Assembly (NCBI GenBank): GCA_948585895.1 | Contig: CAPBNZ010000021.1 | Location: 1 to 6,351, forward strand | Direction of reading: 5' to 3' | Origin: an uncultured Clostridia bacterium | GTDB lineage: Bacteria > Bacillota > Clostridia > TANB77 > CAG-508 | Length of the DNA: 6,351 nt | Shown: positions 5,820 through 6,351 of the stretch, piece after piece | How positions within the stretch are numbered: the stretch's first letter is position 1 | Layout: each line of letters starts with the position of its first letter | Program-made: the position numbers and the translations under genes | The notes under the pieces: model-generated | Told to the model about the DNA's origin: nothing | What the model saw: the letters and a program-made list of their open reading frames with translations, nothing else | Database searches by the model: none

Positions 5820-6351
5820 GAAAACCAATTCATAAAGTGCCGAAATATAAGGATTTAAAGGAAATGCTTCAAAAATCAGGAGAAATATATGGAGATAGAC
5901 CAGCCTATTTATTTAAGACAGAAATACCAGAAAAATTTAAAATCATAACACATAAAGAATTTCGAGAAGATATAAATAATCTTGGAACAGCATTGATTAA
6001 TATGGGATTAAAAGACAAAAGAATTGCTGTTATATCAGAGAATAGATATGAATGGGGAGTAGCTTATTTTGCTACAGTAACAGGAACAGGAATTGTAGTA
6101 CCACTAGACAAGGCATTACCAGATAATGAAATAGAGAGTTTAATTATACGTTCAGAAGTAGAGGCTATTTTTTATTCTACTAAATATAACAATATTATGA
6201 AGGAAATAAAAGAGAAAAATAATAGTCAGATAAGATATTTTATTTCTATGGATTTAGAAGAAGAAAACAAGGGAGTTTACTCGCAAAAAGAATTGATAGA
6301 AGAGGGAAAGAAATTAATTGAAGAAGGAAACAGAGAATTTTTAGAAGCCCA
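5816..6351 (+). CDS. AMP-binding enzyme, acyl-CoA ligase type (5' part only)
   Basis: The reading frame is open from ATG 5816 to the window edge (178 complete codons) and belongs to a longer gene. The N-terminal features fit the ANL superfamily of adenylating enzymes close to long-chain fatty acid CoA ligases: YGDRPAYLFK (25-34), a THKEFREDINNLGTALINMG helix (45-64), IAVISENRYEWGVAYFATVTGTGIVVPLDKALPDNEI (70-106), and an IIRSEVEAIFYST segment (110-122). The diagnostic P-loop (SSGTTGxPK-like) and the C-terminal catalytic lysine would lie beyond the window. The expected reaction is ATP-dependent acyl-adenylate formation followed by transfer, usually to coenzyme A; chain length and acceptor are unknown. 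The ATG overlaps the TetR stop by four bases, and AGAGGGG (5798-5804) lies 11 nt upstream as a ribosome binding site within the TetR gene. Confidence 0.9.
   Translation, partial: MRKPIHKVPKYKDLKEMLQKSGEIYGDRPAYLFKTEIPEKFKIITHKEFREDINNLGTALINMGLKDKRIAVISENRYEWGVAYFATVTGTGIVVPLDKALPDNEIESLIIRSEVEAIFYSTKYNNIMKEIKEKNNSQIRYFISMDLEEENKGVYSQKELIEEGKKLIEEGNREFLEA

Overview
This A+T-rich window (roughly 70% A+T by eye) looks like chromosomal core DNA from a low-GC Firmicute, most likely a Clostridia-class anaerobe. The evidence is strong AGGAGG-type ribosome binding sites, codon usage dominated by A and T, and a set of proteins typical of clostridial genomes: a stand-alone GlmU-like beta-helix acyltransferase, a YvlD-type membrane protein, a DUF421/YetF plus DUF4363 pair, a large Lon-family protease with an N-terminal AAA_32-type ATPase, and a TetR regulator joined to an AMP-binding ligase. 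The species cannot be named from this sequence.

Layout. (1) 6-671 (+): GlmU-like left-handed beta-helix protein. (2) 676-727: bidirectional hairpin terminator shared with the next, convergent gene. (3) 729-1103 (-): four-helix membrane protein of the 'phage holin family IV'/YvlD type. (4) 1268-1942 and 2035-2424 (+): DUF421 (YetF-like) membrane protein followed by a membrane-anchored DUF4363 protein, probably one transcription unit. (5) 2433-2525: perfect 36-bp inverted repeat that fills the convergent gap and can terminate both sides. (6) 2538-4925 (-): 795-residue Lon-family ATP-dependent protease. (7) 4926-5249: 324-bp divergent intergenic region with the protease ribosome binding site and a weak candidate promoter, a perfect 42-bp inverted repeat whose arms are each REP-like imperfect palindromes, and a near-consensus sigma-A promoter. 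(8) 5250-5819 (+): TetR-family regulator, overlapping by ATGA with (9) 5816-6351 (+): the start of an AMP-binding acyl-CoA ligase-type enzyme cut by the window edge.

How the genes work together. The TetR regulator and ligase are translationally coupled, so the regulator probably controls its own operon, possibly in response to a fatty acid or acyl-CoA. The DUF421/DUF4363 pair probably acts together at the membrane; DUF421 proteins of Bacillus have been tied to the spore inner membrane. The other genes look like independent housekeeping or stress functions. I see no multi-gene defence or mobile system. The most unusual features are the two long perfect inverted repeats flanking the protease gene, especially the one between divergent genes, where a terminator has no obvious job.
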